Assembly: GCF_030696885.1 (NCBI RefSeq)
Contig: NZ_JAUYRI010000024.1
Coordinates: 124,001-188,000, forward strand
Direction: 5' to 3'
Origin: Thiobacillus sp.
GTDB taxonomy: Bacteria > Pseudomonadota > Gammaproteobacteria > Burkholderiales > Thiobacillaceae
DNA length: 64,000 bases
Under the pieces are notes generated by a model. The model was not told where the DNA came from, searched no databases, and worked only from the letters and a program-made list of their open reading frames with translations. Shown in pieces: positions 7,425-15,361 of this stretch; position 1 is the first letter of the stretch; each line of letters begins with the position of its first letter. Both the position numbers and the translations under genes were made by a program.

Positions 7425-8246
7425 ATGGCGGCGCGTGACCCCCACCGTTTCGTCAATGAACTGGACGAGACCGCGATTGACGGACTGATTGCCCGGCTCG
7501 AGAGCCGTGCGCAGGACAGCGTCTTTGCCGGACTGCTGGACAAATATGTGGCGCGTCTCGATCTGCCGCCGTCTGCCCGGGTGCTGGAGATTGGCTGCGG
7601 CACCGGCGCTGCGCTGCGCGCGCTCGCGCATCGCGGCGATTTTGCGGGCAAAGCGATCGGCGTGGACCAGTGCCGCGCCTTCATCGAGGCGGCGGCCCGC
7701 TTCGCCGACGCCGAGCGGGTCGGCGACCGGCTCAAGTTCCAGCTGGGTGATGCCCATTGCCTCGATTTCCCCAGCGCGAGCTTCGATGTGGTGATCGCGC
7801 ATACGCTGGTCAGCCATGTGACCGCCCCGCTGGCGGTTCTGGGCGAGATGGCGCGCGTGGTGCGTCCGGGCGGCATGGTGGCCATTTTCGACGGCGACTA
7901 CGCCTCGCTGACCTATGCCTTTCCGGACCACAGCTTCGGCCACAAGATGGATGTGGCGCTGGCGAATTCGACCTTCAACAATCCCCGCATCATGCGCGAC
8001 CTGCCGCGATTGCTGCCCGAGCTCGGCCTGAAACTGGCGGAGGCGTGGGGCGACGCGGTGGTCGAAATCGGAACGGCCAGCTATTTCCGCTCGTTTGCGG
8101 AGACCTACGTGCCGTATGTGAAACGCGCCGGCCTGCTGCCGACCCAGGCGGTCGAGCTCTGGCTCAAGGAGCAGCGGCAGGCGATGAGCAACGGCACCTT
8201 TTTCGCCGCATGCAATTACTACACTTACCTGGCTCGACGCGTATGA
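7425..8246 (+). CDS. Class I SAM-dependent methyltransferase
   Basis: 273 residues. Motif I is VLEIGCGTGAALRAL (about residues 47-61), the acidic motif II region is AIGVDQCRAFIEAA, and motif IV is FDVVIAHTLVSHV, giving a Rossmann-fold methyltransferase with a downstream helical cap. The acceptor cannot be told from sequence; similar proteins are annotated as generic methyltransferases. Its place between cynS and the scn operon, after a terminator, suggests a role connected with thiocyanate or sulfide metabolism. S-methylation of thiocyanate or sulfide is one possibility, by analogy with known thiol/thiocyanate methyltransferases of other organisms. The start has the Shine-Dalgarno GCGAGGTGAAGC. 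Confidence 0.75.
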   Translation: MAARDPHRFVNELDETAIDGLIARLESRAQDSVFAGLLDKYVARLDLPPSARVLEIGCGTGAALRALAHRGDFAGKAIGVDQCRAFIEAAARFADAERVGDRLKFQLGDAHCLDFPSASFDVVIAHTLVSHVTAPLAVLGEMARVVRPGGMVAIFDGDYASLTYAFPDHSFGHKMDVALANSTFNNPRIMRDLPRLLPELGLKLAEAWGDAVVEIGTASYFRSFAETYVPYVKRAGLLPTQAVELWLKEQRQAMSNGTFFAACNYYTYLARRV

Positions 8247-8300
8247 GCCCGGATAACCCCGTTGTCTGGCCGGATAGCGGCTGCAGCATTGCGGCCGGAT

Positions 8301-8370
8301 TTATCCATAACCAACCCCTATTGAACTTATCAGGATTTGGTCTTGGAAATGCGCAATCACAGGGTCCATA
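8301..8370. promoter_or_regulatory. Conserved regulatory block B upstream of scnB
   Basis: This is the partner of 5721-5790, 53/70 identical in the same orientation and without gaps. It ends about 155 bp before the scnB start, in a 278-bp intergenic gap that otherwise shows no gene. It is the likely activation site of the thiocyanate hydrolase operon by the CynR-like regulator. The minus-strand ATG in the block opens only a 27-codon frame unlike the regulator, so the conservation is not due to an intact gene copy. Confidence 0.65.
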
Positions 8371-8524
8371 GTTGTGAACATCAATGGCCTCAGCTGAAGA
8401 ATCGATAGCGTACCGGGCCGTTGCTGGATGGAAGTAGCGCAGTGTAGTGAGTTTCTTCGAACATGCTGATGGACCGTTTGCGATAAGCCGATGTGTTCGT
8501 CATCCACCTAAGGAGTCCGAAACA

Positions 8525-8998
8525 ATGTCATCGTCTACCCGAGAAGAAGTGCTCCGGCATCTCAATACGGTCGGCCAGTTGCAGCCAGCTTTGCACAAGC
8601 AAACCCATGCGCCTGCCCCCACTGAAATCGACCATACGCTCTTCCGTGCCTACACGCGGACGCCCCACGATGTCGGTGGCGAGCCGGATGTGCCCATCGT
8701 GTACCAAGAGAAGGAAGAGGAAGTGTGGGAACTGAATACCTTCGCGACCTGTGAATGCCTCGCCTGGCGCGGCGTGTGGACGGCGGAAGAGCGTCGTCGC
8801 AAGCAGAACGTCGACGTGGGCCAAACGGTATACCTGGGCATGCCCTATTACGGTCGTTGGCTGATGACCGCGGCGCGCATCCTGGTCGACAAGCAGTACT
8901 GCACGCTCACCGAGCTGCACAACAAGATCGTCGAACTGAAGGAGCGCGCGAAGTCTGGACAGGGTCTGGGCGAGTACCTCCCCGCAAAGACCAAGTAA
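8525..8998 (+). CDS. scnB: Thiocyanate hydrolase beta subunit
   Basis: 157 residues, the length known for the T. thioparus beta subunit. The text (EIDHTLFRAYTRTPHDVGGE, ATCECLAWRGVWTAEERRRK, MPYYGRWLMTAARILVDKQY) matches the ScnB family, which corresponds to the N-terminal half of the nitrile hydratase beta subunit. With ScnA and ScnC it forms the heterododecameric cobalt enzyme that hydrolyses thiocyanate to carbonyl sulfide and ammonia. The ATG at 8525 follows the Shine-Dalgarno AAGGAGTCC and removes a 26-codon upstream extension. It is first in the scnB-scnA-scnC-P15K operon, with 19 bp to scnA. Confidence 0.96.
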   Translation: MSSSTREEVLRHLNTVGQLQPALHKQTHAPAPTEIDHTLFRAYTRTPHDVGGEPDVPIVYQEKEEEVWELNTFATCECLAWRGVWTAEERRRKQNVDVGQTVYLGMPYYGRWLMTAARILVDKQYCTLTELHNKIVELKERAKSGQGLGEYLPAKTK

Positions 8999-9017
8999 CC
9001 ATACGAGGAAAAACGCC

Positions 9018-9389
9018 ATGAGCAACAAGCCGCATTACGACAGAACGCATCACGCCAAGATGGCCACCGGCATTGGCGACCCGCAGTGCTTCAAGGGTCA
9101 GGCTGGCAAGGCCCGATTCAAGGAAGGCGACCGTGTCCGCGTCAAGGACCTGCCCGACCTGTTCTACACCCGCACCATGACCTATACCCGCGGCGCGGTG
9201 GGCACGATCGTCAGGCTGGTATACGAAAGCCCGGCGGCGGAAGACGAGGCCTTTGGCAACGAAGACCACTCCGAGTGGTTCTACAGCATCGTGTTCCCAC
9301 AGAACGAACTTTGGCCCGAGTACAGCGATACCTTTTCCAACGATACCGTCGAAACCGAGATTCCTGAACGCTATCTCGAGTCGGCCTGA
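9018..9389 (+). CDS. scnA: Thiocyanate hydrolase alpha subunit
   Basis: 123 residues (family about 126). It starts MSNKPHYDRTHHAKMATGIG and contains ARFKEGDRVRVKDLP, TRTMTYTRGAVGTIVRLVYE and FPQNELWPEYSDTF. This is the SH3-like barrel that corresponds to the C-terminal half of the nitrile hydratase beta subunit. ScnA packs against ScnB and ScnC to shape the active site. The GAGGAAAAACGCC before the ATG is a clear ribosome binding site, and scnC follows after 37 bp. The split of a nitrile hydratase beta chain into ScnA and ScnB is a family hallmark and confirms the assignment. Confidence 0.96.
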   Translation: MSNKPHYDRTHHAKMATGIGDPQCFKGQAGKARFKEGDRVRVKDLPDLFYTRTMTYTRGAVGTIVRLVYESPAAEDEAFGNEDHSEWFYSIVFPQNELWPEYSDTFSNDTVETEIPERYLESA

Positions 9390-9426
9390 GTCGACCCCCG
9401 GAAATTATTTAAGAGAGGAAATGCAG

Positions 9427-10155
9427 ATGTCAGATCATGATCATGACCATGACCACGGGCACAGCCACAAGCCTGCGCCGATGGTCGACGAAGTCAGCGA
9501 TTTCGAAATTCTCGAAATGGCCGTCCGCGAACTGGCCATCGAGAAAGGGCTGTTCTCCCTTGAAGACCACCGCGTCTGGAAGGAATACGTGCACACCCTC
9601 GGCCCGCTGCCCGCAGCACGTCTGGTCGCCAAGGCCTGGCTCGATCCGGAATACAAGAAGCTGTGTATCGAGGATGGCGTCGAGGCCAGCAAGGCCGTCG
9701 GCGTGAACTGGGTGACCAGCCCCCCGACCCAGTTCGGCACCCCCAGCGATTACTGCAACTTGCGCGTGCTGGCGGATACGCCCACGCTGAAGCATGTCGT
9801 GGTGTGCACCCTGTGCTCGTGCTATCCGCGACCGATTCTGGGCCAGTCGCCCGAGTGGTATCGCACCCCGAATTATCGGCGCCGCCTGGTGCGCTGGCCG
9901 CGCCAGGTGCTGGCCGAGTTTGGCCTGCAGCTGCCGCCGGAAGTTGAGGTTCGTGTGGGCGACTCCAACCAGAAGACCCGCTACATCGTGATGCCCCTCC
10001 GTCCGGAAGGTACCGATGGCTGGACCGAGGATCAGTTGACCGAGATCGTGACGCGCGACTGTCTGATTGGCGTTGCGGTGCCGAAACCCGGCATTACCGC
10101 AAATGCGAAGCGACCCGTGATCAAGGCGAATCGGCCGGTCCACCACGACCATTGA
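9427..10155 (+). CDS. scnC: Thiocyanate hydrolase gamma (catalytic, cobalt) subunit
   Basis: 242 residues from ATG 9427, which is 8 nt after AGGA; ATG 9421 is in frame but too close to the ribosome binding site. The cobalt-binding motif VCTLCSC is at residues 126-132. Cys127, Cys130 and Cys132 correspond to Cys128, Cys131 and Cys133 of T. thioparus, where the latter two are oxidised to sulfinic and sulfenic acid. The fold is that of the nitrile hydratase alpha subunit. An N-terminal His/Asp stretch (DHDHDHDHGHSH) could hold cobalt before insertion. This subunit carries the active site for SCN- hydrolysis to COS and NH3. Confidence 0.97.
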   Translation: MSDHDHDHDHGHSHKPAPMVDEVSDFEILEMAVRELAIEKGLFSLEDHRVWKEYVHTLGPLPAARLVAKAWLDPEYKKLCIEDGVEASKAVGVNWVTSPPTQFGTPSDYCNLRVLADTPTLKHVVVCTLCSCYPRPILGQSPEWYRTPNYRRRLVRWPRQVLAEFGLQLPPEVEVRVGDSNQKTRYIVMPLRPEGTDGWTEDQLTEIVTRDCLIGVAVPKPGITANAKRPVIKANRPVHHDH

Positions 10156-10186
10156 GTTCAAGGCTGTCTTTAGCAAGGAGTGAGTC

Positions 10187-10612
10187 ATGGCCATAGTTGA
10201 AAAAAGCGGTCTCGGTGCGGCAGGTGGATGGCAGGGCACCGATCTGACACCGATAGGTGTGCTTGAGGATGTCCGCGGTCGCGGGCGGGTTTGGGAGGAT
10301 CTGGCAGCGCAATACGGCGTCACCAATCCCGATCCGCCCTGGAAGATCGACCTGGAGGCGACCTGCGACATGCTTGCCGCCGATTCGTGTGACAAGCCCT
10401 ACGATCAGGTCGAGCCGGGTTCCTGTGCGCTGCCTTCGCTTGAGCGCAGGGCTGAAGAGGACGATTTGTCTGAAACGCTCTATGAGGATGTGCCCTTCCC
10501 CGAGCGCCAACTGCTGGCACTGGCGCATTCGATGATCAAGCGCGGCCTCATCGACGAAGCGGATCTTGCCCGCCGGATGGAGGAAGTGGGCAAGCGGCTC
10601 AACAGTGCCTGA
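10187..10612 (+). CDS. P15K-type thiocyanate hydrolase activator/cobalt-insertion factor
   Basis: 141 residues encoded 31 bp after scnC, the place of P15K in T. thioparus. The C-terminal half (FPERQLLALAHSMIKRGLIDEADLARRMEEV) resembles nitrile hydratase activator proteins and the nitrile hydratase beta N-terminus. Three cysteines (Cys60, Cys68, Cys80) may contact metal. P15K is known to be needed for cobalt incorporation and activity of recombinant thiocyanate hydrolase. Conservation of position and length makes the call good. It likely binds apo-ScnC and assists metal loading and cysteine oxidation. Confidence 0.85.
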   Translation: MAIVEKSGLGAAGGWQGTDLTPIGVLEDVRGRGRVWEDLAAQYGVTNPDPPWKIDLEATCDMLAADSCDKPYDQVEPGSCALPSLERRAEEDDLSETLYEDVPFPERQLLALAHSMIKRGLIDEADLARRMEEVGKRLNSA

Positions 10613-10619
10613 CCGCAAT

Positions 10620-10637
10620 GCCCGGCACTCGCCGGGC
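10620..10637 (+). terminator. Hairpin after the scn operon
   Basis: GCCCGGC (10620-10626), a 4-nt loop, and GCCGGGC (10631-10637) form a perfect stem 8 nt after the P15K stop. TTCCCG follows instead of a T-run, so it may reduce rather than stop transcription into the ABC transporter genes. Confidence 0.5.
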
Positions 10638-10735
10638 TTCCCGTCATCGATGTTGATGTGAAAACAGAGAAATGCGCACACCCGCCGCACGTCCCTTTCG
10701 ACGCGGCACCCTGGCAACAGTCTAAGGAAGAGTAG

Positions 10736-11524
10736 ATGGCAATCCGCGGAACAGAAATCAAGATAGAGGGCCTGACGCACCGCTATACGCCGCGCAGCCC
10801 GGTGACCTTCAATCGCGTCGACCTGGTCTCGCCGCCCGGTGAGGCGCTGGCCATCATCGGTCGTTCAGGCTGCGGAAAATCGACGCTTCTGCATATTCTG
10901 GCGGGCATCCTGAAGCCCACCGAAGGCCGGGTCCTGCTGGATGGCACGGCGATCGAGGCGCCGGCGCCGCGCTGGGTGATGATGTTTCAGGCGCCGCACC
11001 TGTTTCCCTGGATGACGGTTTCGCAGAATGTCGGGGTGGGCCTGAGCTTCGGGCGCTGGTCCAAGCAGGAAACTGCGGAGCGCGTCACAGAAGCGATCAA
11101 GCTGGTGGAACTCGAGCCCTGGGCCGACAACAACGTGCAGGATCTCTCGGGGGGGCAGCAGCAGCGCGTGGCGCTGGCCCGCTCTCTGGTGATGGAACCC
11201 GAACTGCTGCTGCTCGACGAGCCCTTTTCCGCACTCGATGCCTTCACCCGATCATCGCTGCAAAAGGATGTGCGCTCCATTGCCAAACGCAAGGGTTTCA
11301 ACATTGTGTTTGTGACCCACGACATCGATGAGGCCGTCATCATGGGCGATCGTGCCGTGATCATGGCGGGCTCGCCTGGCAACATCGTCCACGAGCTGGA
11401 CATCGACCTTCCCGACCCACGTGAACGCACCGACGCCGCTGTTCAGGCGTTGCGCACACGTCTGATGACCATGTTCCAGGAAGCGGCTAACTACAAGAAA
11501 CCGGAATCAGCAACCTTGGCTTGA
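10736..11524 (+). CDS. ABC transporter ATP-binding protein (nitrate/sulfonate/taurine type)
   Basis: 262 residues. Walker A GRSGCGKST (42-50), signature LSGGQQQRVALARSL, Walker B LLLLDEPFSALD and switch His in FVTHDIDEA are all present, in the SsuB/TauB/NrtD-like subfamily. It would power the two permeases encoded at 13033-14877 together with the binding protein at 11621. The ATG follows AAGGAAGAG. Its position directly after thiocyanate hydrolase suggests import of thiocyanate or cyanate, but the substrate is inferred from context only; relatives carry nitrate, cyanate, taurine or sulfonates. Confidence 0.92.
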   Translation: MAIRGTEIKIEGLTHRYTPRSPVTFNRVDLVSPPGEALAIIGRSGCGKSTLLHILAGILKPTEGRVLLDGTAIEAPAPRWVMMFQAPHLFPWMTVSQNVGVGLSFGRWSKQETAERVTEAIKLVELEPWADNNVQDLSGGQQQRVALARSLVMEPELLLLDEPFSALDAFTRSSLQKDVRSIAKRKGFNIVFVTHDIDEAVIMGDRAVIMAGSPGNIVHELDIDLPDPRERTDAAVQALRTRLMTMFQEAANYKKPESATLA

Positions 11525-11620
11525 ATCGATCAACGGCATTAAAAAATTTGCTCTTCGTCGCAGCTACTGCAGGGCAAACACCGGTCGGGACAACCGACCT
11601 CCTCACTTAGGAGACCGAAA

Positions 11621-13036
11621 ATGAAGAAATATCTATACGAAGAGCAAGGCCAACAGCGTCCGCTGGTGCACGTAGATGGATGTTCATGTGGGTCGTGTGG
11701 AAAAACAAAATTGATTGATCCGCGCATGCAGATAATGCCGAAGAATCCGGATATTGCCGACGGCATGGTGGATCCGAATCTGGCGATTGATTACGACCCG
11801 CTATTCGGTTCTGTCCTCGGCACCAGTGTCAGCCGCCGCAGCATGCTGAAGGGGCTCGCCGCACTGGGCGGGATGGCCGGCCTCGGCGGCATGATGTCTT
11901 CGTCGGCCTTCGCGCAGGGGAAGAAATTCACCAAGCCGTTCGACCCGGTGTTGAAGATCGGTTATATCCCGATTACCGATGCGGCGACCCTGCTGGTTGC
12001 GCATGAAATGGGATTTTTCAAGAAGGAGGGCATCAAGTCGGAACCGCCGACGCTGATTCGTGGCTGGTCGCCACTGGTCGAAGCCTTCTCGGCCCAGCGC
12101 TTCAACCTCACGCACATGCTGATCCCGGTGCCGATCTACATGCGCTACAACAACAAATTCCCGGTGAAAATCACGGCATGGAACCATACCAACGGTTCCG
12201 GCATCATCGTCAGCAAGAAAGCCGGCATCAAGACCCTGAAGGATTTCGGCGGCAAACAGTTCGCCGTGCCGTACTGGTACTCGATACACAACATCATCGG
12301 GCAGAAACTGCTTCGCGATGCAGGCATCACGCCAGTGATTCGCCCACAGAATGCGAAGCTGGCAGCCAATGAATGTAACTTCCTGGTGTTGAACCCGCCG
12401 GACATGCCGCCCGCGCTGGCGGCAGGCCAGATCGATGCGTACATCGTCGCCGAGCCCTTCAACGCACTCGGCGAACTTCGCGCCGGCGGCGAAATGTTCC
12501 GCTTCACCGGTGATGTCTGGAAAGGCCACCCCTGCTGCGTGGTCGTCATGCATGAAGACGATGCGATGGATCCGGCGCGCGCGAAGTGGGCACAAGGCGT
12601 GCACAACGCGATTGTTGCAGCGCAGCTCCACCTGACCAACAACCGCCAAGCCATGGCCGAGATGCTGTCCAAGGATGGCAAGAAATATCTGCCGTTCCCG
12701 AAGGAAGTGGTGGAGCGCGCAATGATGGCGTACTCGGTTCCCGATTACACCAATCCGCCGGCAATCCAGCATCCGGAATGGGGTCAGTCGCGGATCAACT
12801 TCCAGGGCTGGCCATTCCCGAGCGCAACCCGCCAGGTTGTGACCGAGATGAAACAGACCCTGGTCGGCGGCGAGCTGGCTTTCCTCAACGATCTGACGCC
12901 CGAGTTCGTCGAGAAGGATCTCGTCAACTACACCTATATCAAGAACGCACTGAACAAGAATCCGAAGTGGAAGCTGGACAAGAGCGTCCCGCAAACGGGT
13001 GATCCCTTCGTGCGTACCGAGGTGATCGAGTTATGA
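11621..13036 (+). CDS. Tat-type ABC substrate-binding protein with a cysteine-rich N-terminal extension
   Basis: 471 residues. The binding domain (from about residue 105: LKIGYIPITDAATLLVAHEM) belongs to the NMT1/SsuA/NrtA-like family. The export signal is of twin-arginine type, SRRSMLKG at 71-78, with a hydrophobic stretch and an AFAQ cleavage site near 98. Unusually, about 70 residues precede it, including Cys21-x-Cys23-x2-Cys26 and acidic text (VDPNLAIDYDPLFG). Such an extension would be cleaved with the signal. The ATG has an excellent AGGAGACCGAAA ribosome site and codon use is normal, so the extension looks real. It overlaps the first permease by ATGA. Likely ligands are thiocyanate or cyanate (inference). 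Confidence 0.88.
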   Translation: MKKYLYEEQGQQRPLVHVDGCSCGSCGKTKLIDPRMQIMPKNPDIADGMVDPNLAIDYDPLFGSVLGTSVSRRSMLKGLAALGGMAGLGGMMSSSAFAQGKKFTKPFDPVLKIGYIPITDAATLLVAHEMGFFKKEGIKSEPPTLIRGWSPLVEAFSAQRFNLTHMLIPVPIYMRYNNKFPVKITAWNHTNGSGIIVSKKAGIKTLKDFGGKQFAVPYWYSIHNIIGQKLLRDAGITPVIRPQNAKLAANECNFLVLNPPDMPPALAAGQIDAYIVAEPFNALGELRAGGEMFRFTGDVWKGHPCCVVVMHEDDAMDPARAKWAQGVHNAIVAAQLHLTNNRQAMAEMLSKDGKKYLPFPKEVVERAMMAYSVPDYTNPPAIQHPEWGQSRINFQGWPFPSATRQVVTEMKQTLVGGELAFLNDLTPEFVEKDLVNYTYIKNALNKNPKWKLDKSVPQTGDPFVRTEVIEL

Positions 13037-13845
13037 GCAGTGCAACAACGCCCGCCGCAGGTGGCGGGTTTTATCGTCTCGCTGAACGTTTTGGCTGGGC
13101 AGTGGCCGGCATTGGCCTGGTTGCCGGCGTGTGGTTCCTCGCAGGCCTCTGGCTTGCGGCCAACCCGACGACCAAGACCTTTACCGCGTTCGGCCTGATT
13201 CCCACGCTCCAGGCATTTCCGGAGCTGTGGGCGGCGGGCAAGATCCAGGCAGCGGCTGCCGCCAGCGGATATCGCCTCGGCATGGGGTTGTTGATCGCCA
13301 TCGCAATCGGGGCGCCCATCGGCGTCCTGATGGGGCGAATCAAGTGGTTCAACAACTACACCAATTCGCCTTTCCAGTTCCTTCGGATGATCAGTCCGCT
13401 TGCCTGGATGCCGCTTGCCGTGCTGGTGTTTTCGACATGGAACGGGTCGATCATTTTCCTGATCGCGATTGCTTCGGTGTGGCCGGTGATGTTTGCAACC
13501 GCGGCCGGTCTGGCCAAGGTGGATCCGGCGTGGTTCAAGGTGGCTCGAAACCTTGGCGCCAAACCGTGGCACATGCTGACCAAGGTGATCATGCCGGCCA
13601 TCATGTTCGATGTGCTGTCCGGAATCCGGCTCGCACTGGGTGTTGCCTGGATTGTGCTTGTGCCCGCGGAATACCTGGGCGTGACGTCAGGTCTGGGCTA
13701 TGCCATTGAAGATGCGCGCGAGACGCTGTCGTACAACCACCTGACGGCGCTGGTGGTCACGATCGGCATCATCGGTTACTTCCTCGACGGCATTCTGGTT
13801 GCGCTGATCAAGCGTGCCAGCTGGCATCGTGGCGGCGTCAGCTGA
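13033..13845 (+). CDS. ABC transporter permease 1 (BPD_transp_1)
   Basis: 270 residues with about six membrane helices and the binding-protein-dependent transport EAA loop (FATAAGLAKVDPAWFKVARN then LGAKPWHMLTKVIMPAIM). It starts at an ATGA overlap with the binding protein gene, so translation is coupled. It is a close paralogue of the permease at 14035-14877. The pair could form a heterodimeric channel, unlike the homodimers common in SsuC/TauC systems. Substrate inferred as thiocyanate or cyanate from context. Confidence 0.9.
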   Translation: MSSATTPAAGGGFYRLAERFGWAVAGIGLVAGVWFLAGLWLAANPTTKTFTAFGLIPTLQAFPELWAAGKIQAAAAASGYRLGMGLLIAIAIGAPIGVLMGRIKWFNNYTNSPFQFLRMISPLAWMPLAVLVFSTWNGSIIFLIAIASVWPVMFATAAGLAKVDPAWFKVARNLGAKPWHMLTKVIMPAIMFDVLSGIRLALGVAWIVLVPAEYLGVTSGLGYAIEDARETLSYNHLTALVVTIGIIGYFLDGILVALIKRASWHRGGVS

Positions 13846-14034
13846 GTCTGTGAACGCGTGCGCAAAGATGATGCCATGTTGAGCAGATGCATGCGCTGCG
13901 GCTTGGCGATCAGTCATCGCACGGTTCCTGCGGCGTTTCACTCAGGCAGTCGCCCGCCGCGGGTCGCCCATATAGAAATGAATGAACGCCCAAACGGGGG
14001 TTCGCCATACCCGGTAACCGGGGGGAGTCAATAG

Positions 14035-14877
14035 ATGAATGGCAAAGTTGTGACTGCCGATAATGGGGTGATCAGTGCCGGGATCAGTGGCAACTGTTTC
14101 ACCCGCAACATGAAGAATCTGTCGGACAAGAGTCTGCACTTTTTTGTAGGCCTGACCGTGCTGCTCGGTTTGTGGTGGCTGGCCATCTACCTCGTCACCC
14201 TCGATCCGGCCAAGTCGACGTTTGCTGAATTTTCGCCCTTGTCGGCCTTTGGGGCGCTTCCGGATCTGTGGGGTGACGGCACCATCCCGGATGCGCTGGA
14301 GTCGACCGGATATCGCCTGGGGACGGGCTTGTTTCTAGCGATCCTGATCGGTGTGCCGATCGGCATCCTGATGGGACAGGTCAGATGGTTCCAGCGGCTG
14401 ACCAATGTGCCGTTCCAGTTTATGCGAATGATCAGCCCGCTCTCCTGGGAGCCGATCGCGGTCGTCGTGTTTGCCGGATGGAATGAGGCCATTGTCTTCC
14501 TGATTGCCATTGCCGCGGTGTGGCCGATTGCCTTTGCGACCGCATCGGGCCTCGCCAAGGTTGATCCGGCCTGGTTCAAGGTTGCGCGCAACCTGGGCGC
14601 CAAGCCGTGGCACATGGTGTCGAGAATCATCCTGCCCGCGATCATGTTCGATGTGATCACCGGTATCCGGCTTGCGCTGGGCGTGGCGTGGATTGTGGTG
14701 ATTCCGGCTGAATTCCTTGGTGTGACATCAGGCTTCGGCTACGCCATTCAGGATGCCCGTGAGAGCCTGGAGTACGCCAACCTGATGGCGATGATCCTGA
14801 TGATCGGCGTGGTCGGATTTGTGCTCGACACCCTCTGCGTAATGCTGATCAAGCGCTTCAGTTGGCACCGTGGCTGA
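14035..14877 (+). CDS. ABC transporter permease 2 (paralogue of permease 1)
   Basis: 280 residues. From about residue 120 it is nearly collinear with permease 1 (FATASGLAKVDPAWFKVARN, LGAKPWHMVSRIILPAIMFD), while the first 25 residues differ. The start at 14035 has a strong purine-rich ribosome site (GGGGGGAG). The 189-bp gap before it contains no gene I can support. A tandem duplication followed by divergence is the simplest origin, and a heterodimeric membrane domain the simplest role. Confidence 0.9.
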   Translation: MNGKVVTADNGVISAGISGNCFTRNMKNLSDKSLHFFVGLTVLLGLWWLAIYLVTLDPAKSTFAEFSPLSAFGALPDLWGDGTIPDALESTGYRLGTGLFLAILIGVPIGILMGQVRWFQRLTNVPFQFMRMISPLSWEPIAVVVFAGWNEAIVFLIAIAAVWPIAFATASGLAKVDPAWFKVARNLGAKPWHMVSRIILPAIMFDVITGIRLALGVAWIVVIPAEFLGVTSGFGYAIQDARESLEYANLMAMILMIGVVGFVLDTLCVMLIKRFSWHRG

Positions 14878-14933
14878 TTAAAGGCAGTCCGCCGGACGTA
14901 ACGAACTGCATGACTTAACGAGGTAGAACCAGC

Positions 14934-15320
14934 ATGGCGAAAATCAGTATTGTGTGCACCACGGGAACACGCGAGAAGCTTCAGATGGCTTCAATGATCG
15001 CATCGGTTGCGGCAGCCACGGGCGACGATGTGTCGGTGTTTCTGTCCATGAATGCCATGCCTTATTTCGTGAAGGGCTACAGCGGTGAAGCGCCCGTCGA
15101 AGGCGAAATCGGAACGCTGATGTCGCAGAAGGGGGTGCCGCCTTTCAAGCAGCTTTTCCAGCAGGCCGTCGAACTGGGTGACGCCAAGTTGCTGCCCTGC
15201 TCGATGGTGCTGGATATTTTGAAGCTTGATAAGGATGACCTCGATCCGGAGCTGGGACCGCCCACCGGATTGACGCGCTTTCTGAGCGATGCCGAAGGCG
15301 GGCAAATCCTTACGTTCTGA
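14934..15320 (+). CDS. DsrE-like sulfur-relay protein
   Basis: 128 residues with the DsrE/DsrF-like alpha/beta fold: an N-terminal strand ([20 protein letters not shown]), a [13 protein letters not shown] segment and a late conserved cysteine in [11 protein letters not shown] (Cys89; Cys8 is the other). In DsrE-type proteins the late cysteine carries persulfide sulfur. The gene is followed 41 bp later by a TusA-like gene, a pairing known from sulfur oxidisers, where DsrE and TusA pass sulfane sulfur toward cytoplasmic oxidation. Here it would accept sulfur released from thiocyanate. A ribosome site GAGGTAGAACC precedes the ATG. Confidence 0.82.
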   Translation: MAKISIVCTTGTREKLQMASMIASVAAATGDDVSVFLSMNAMPYFVKGYSGEAPVEGEIGTLMSQKGVPPFKQLFQQAVELGDAKLLPCSMVLDILKLDKDDLDPELGPPTGLTRFLSDAEGGQILTF

Positions 15321-15361
15321 GCGGCAGCACATCGAACATCTATTCAGTTGGAGAAACAGTG

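Noticed and set aside
8221-8308. Remnant of a second LysR gene upstream of scnB
   Set aside because: The minus-strand ATG in the conserved block opens only 27 codons that do not resemble the regulator, so a shared operator is the simpler reading.
8525-10155. Nitrile hydratase instead of thiocyanate hydrolase
   Set aside because: The beta chain is split into two genes and the subunit texts follow ScnB, ScnA and ScnC, with P15K downstream.
13846-14034. A gene between the two permeases
   Set aside because: Only short frames without ribosome sites were seen; the 189 bp look like spacer left by the duplication.
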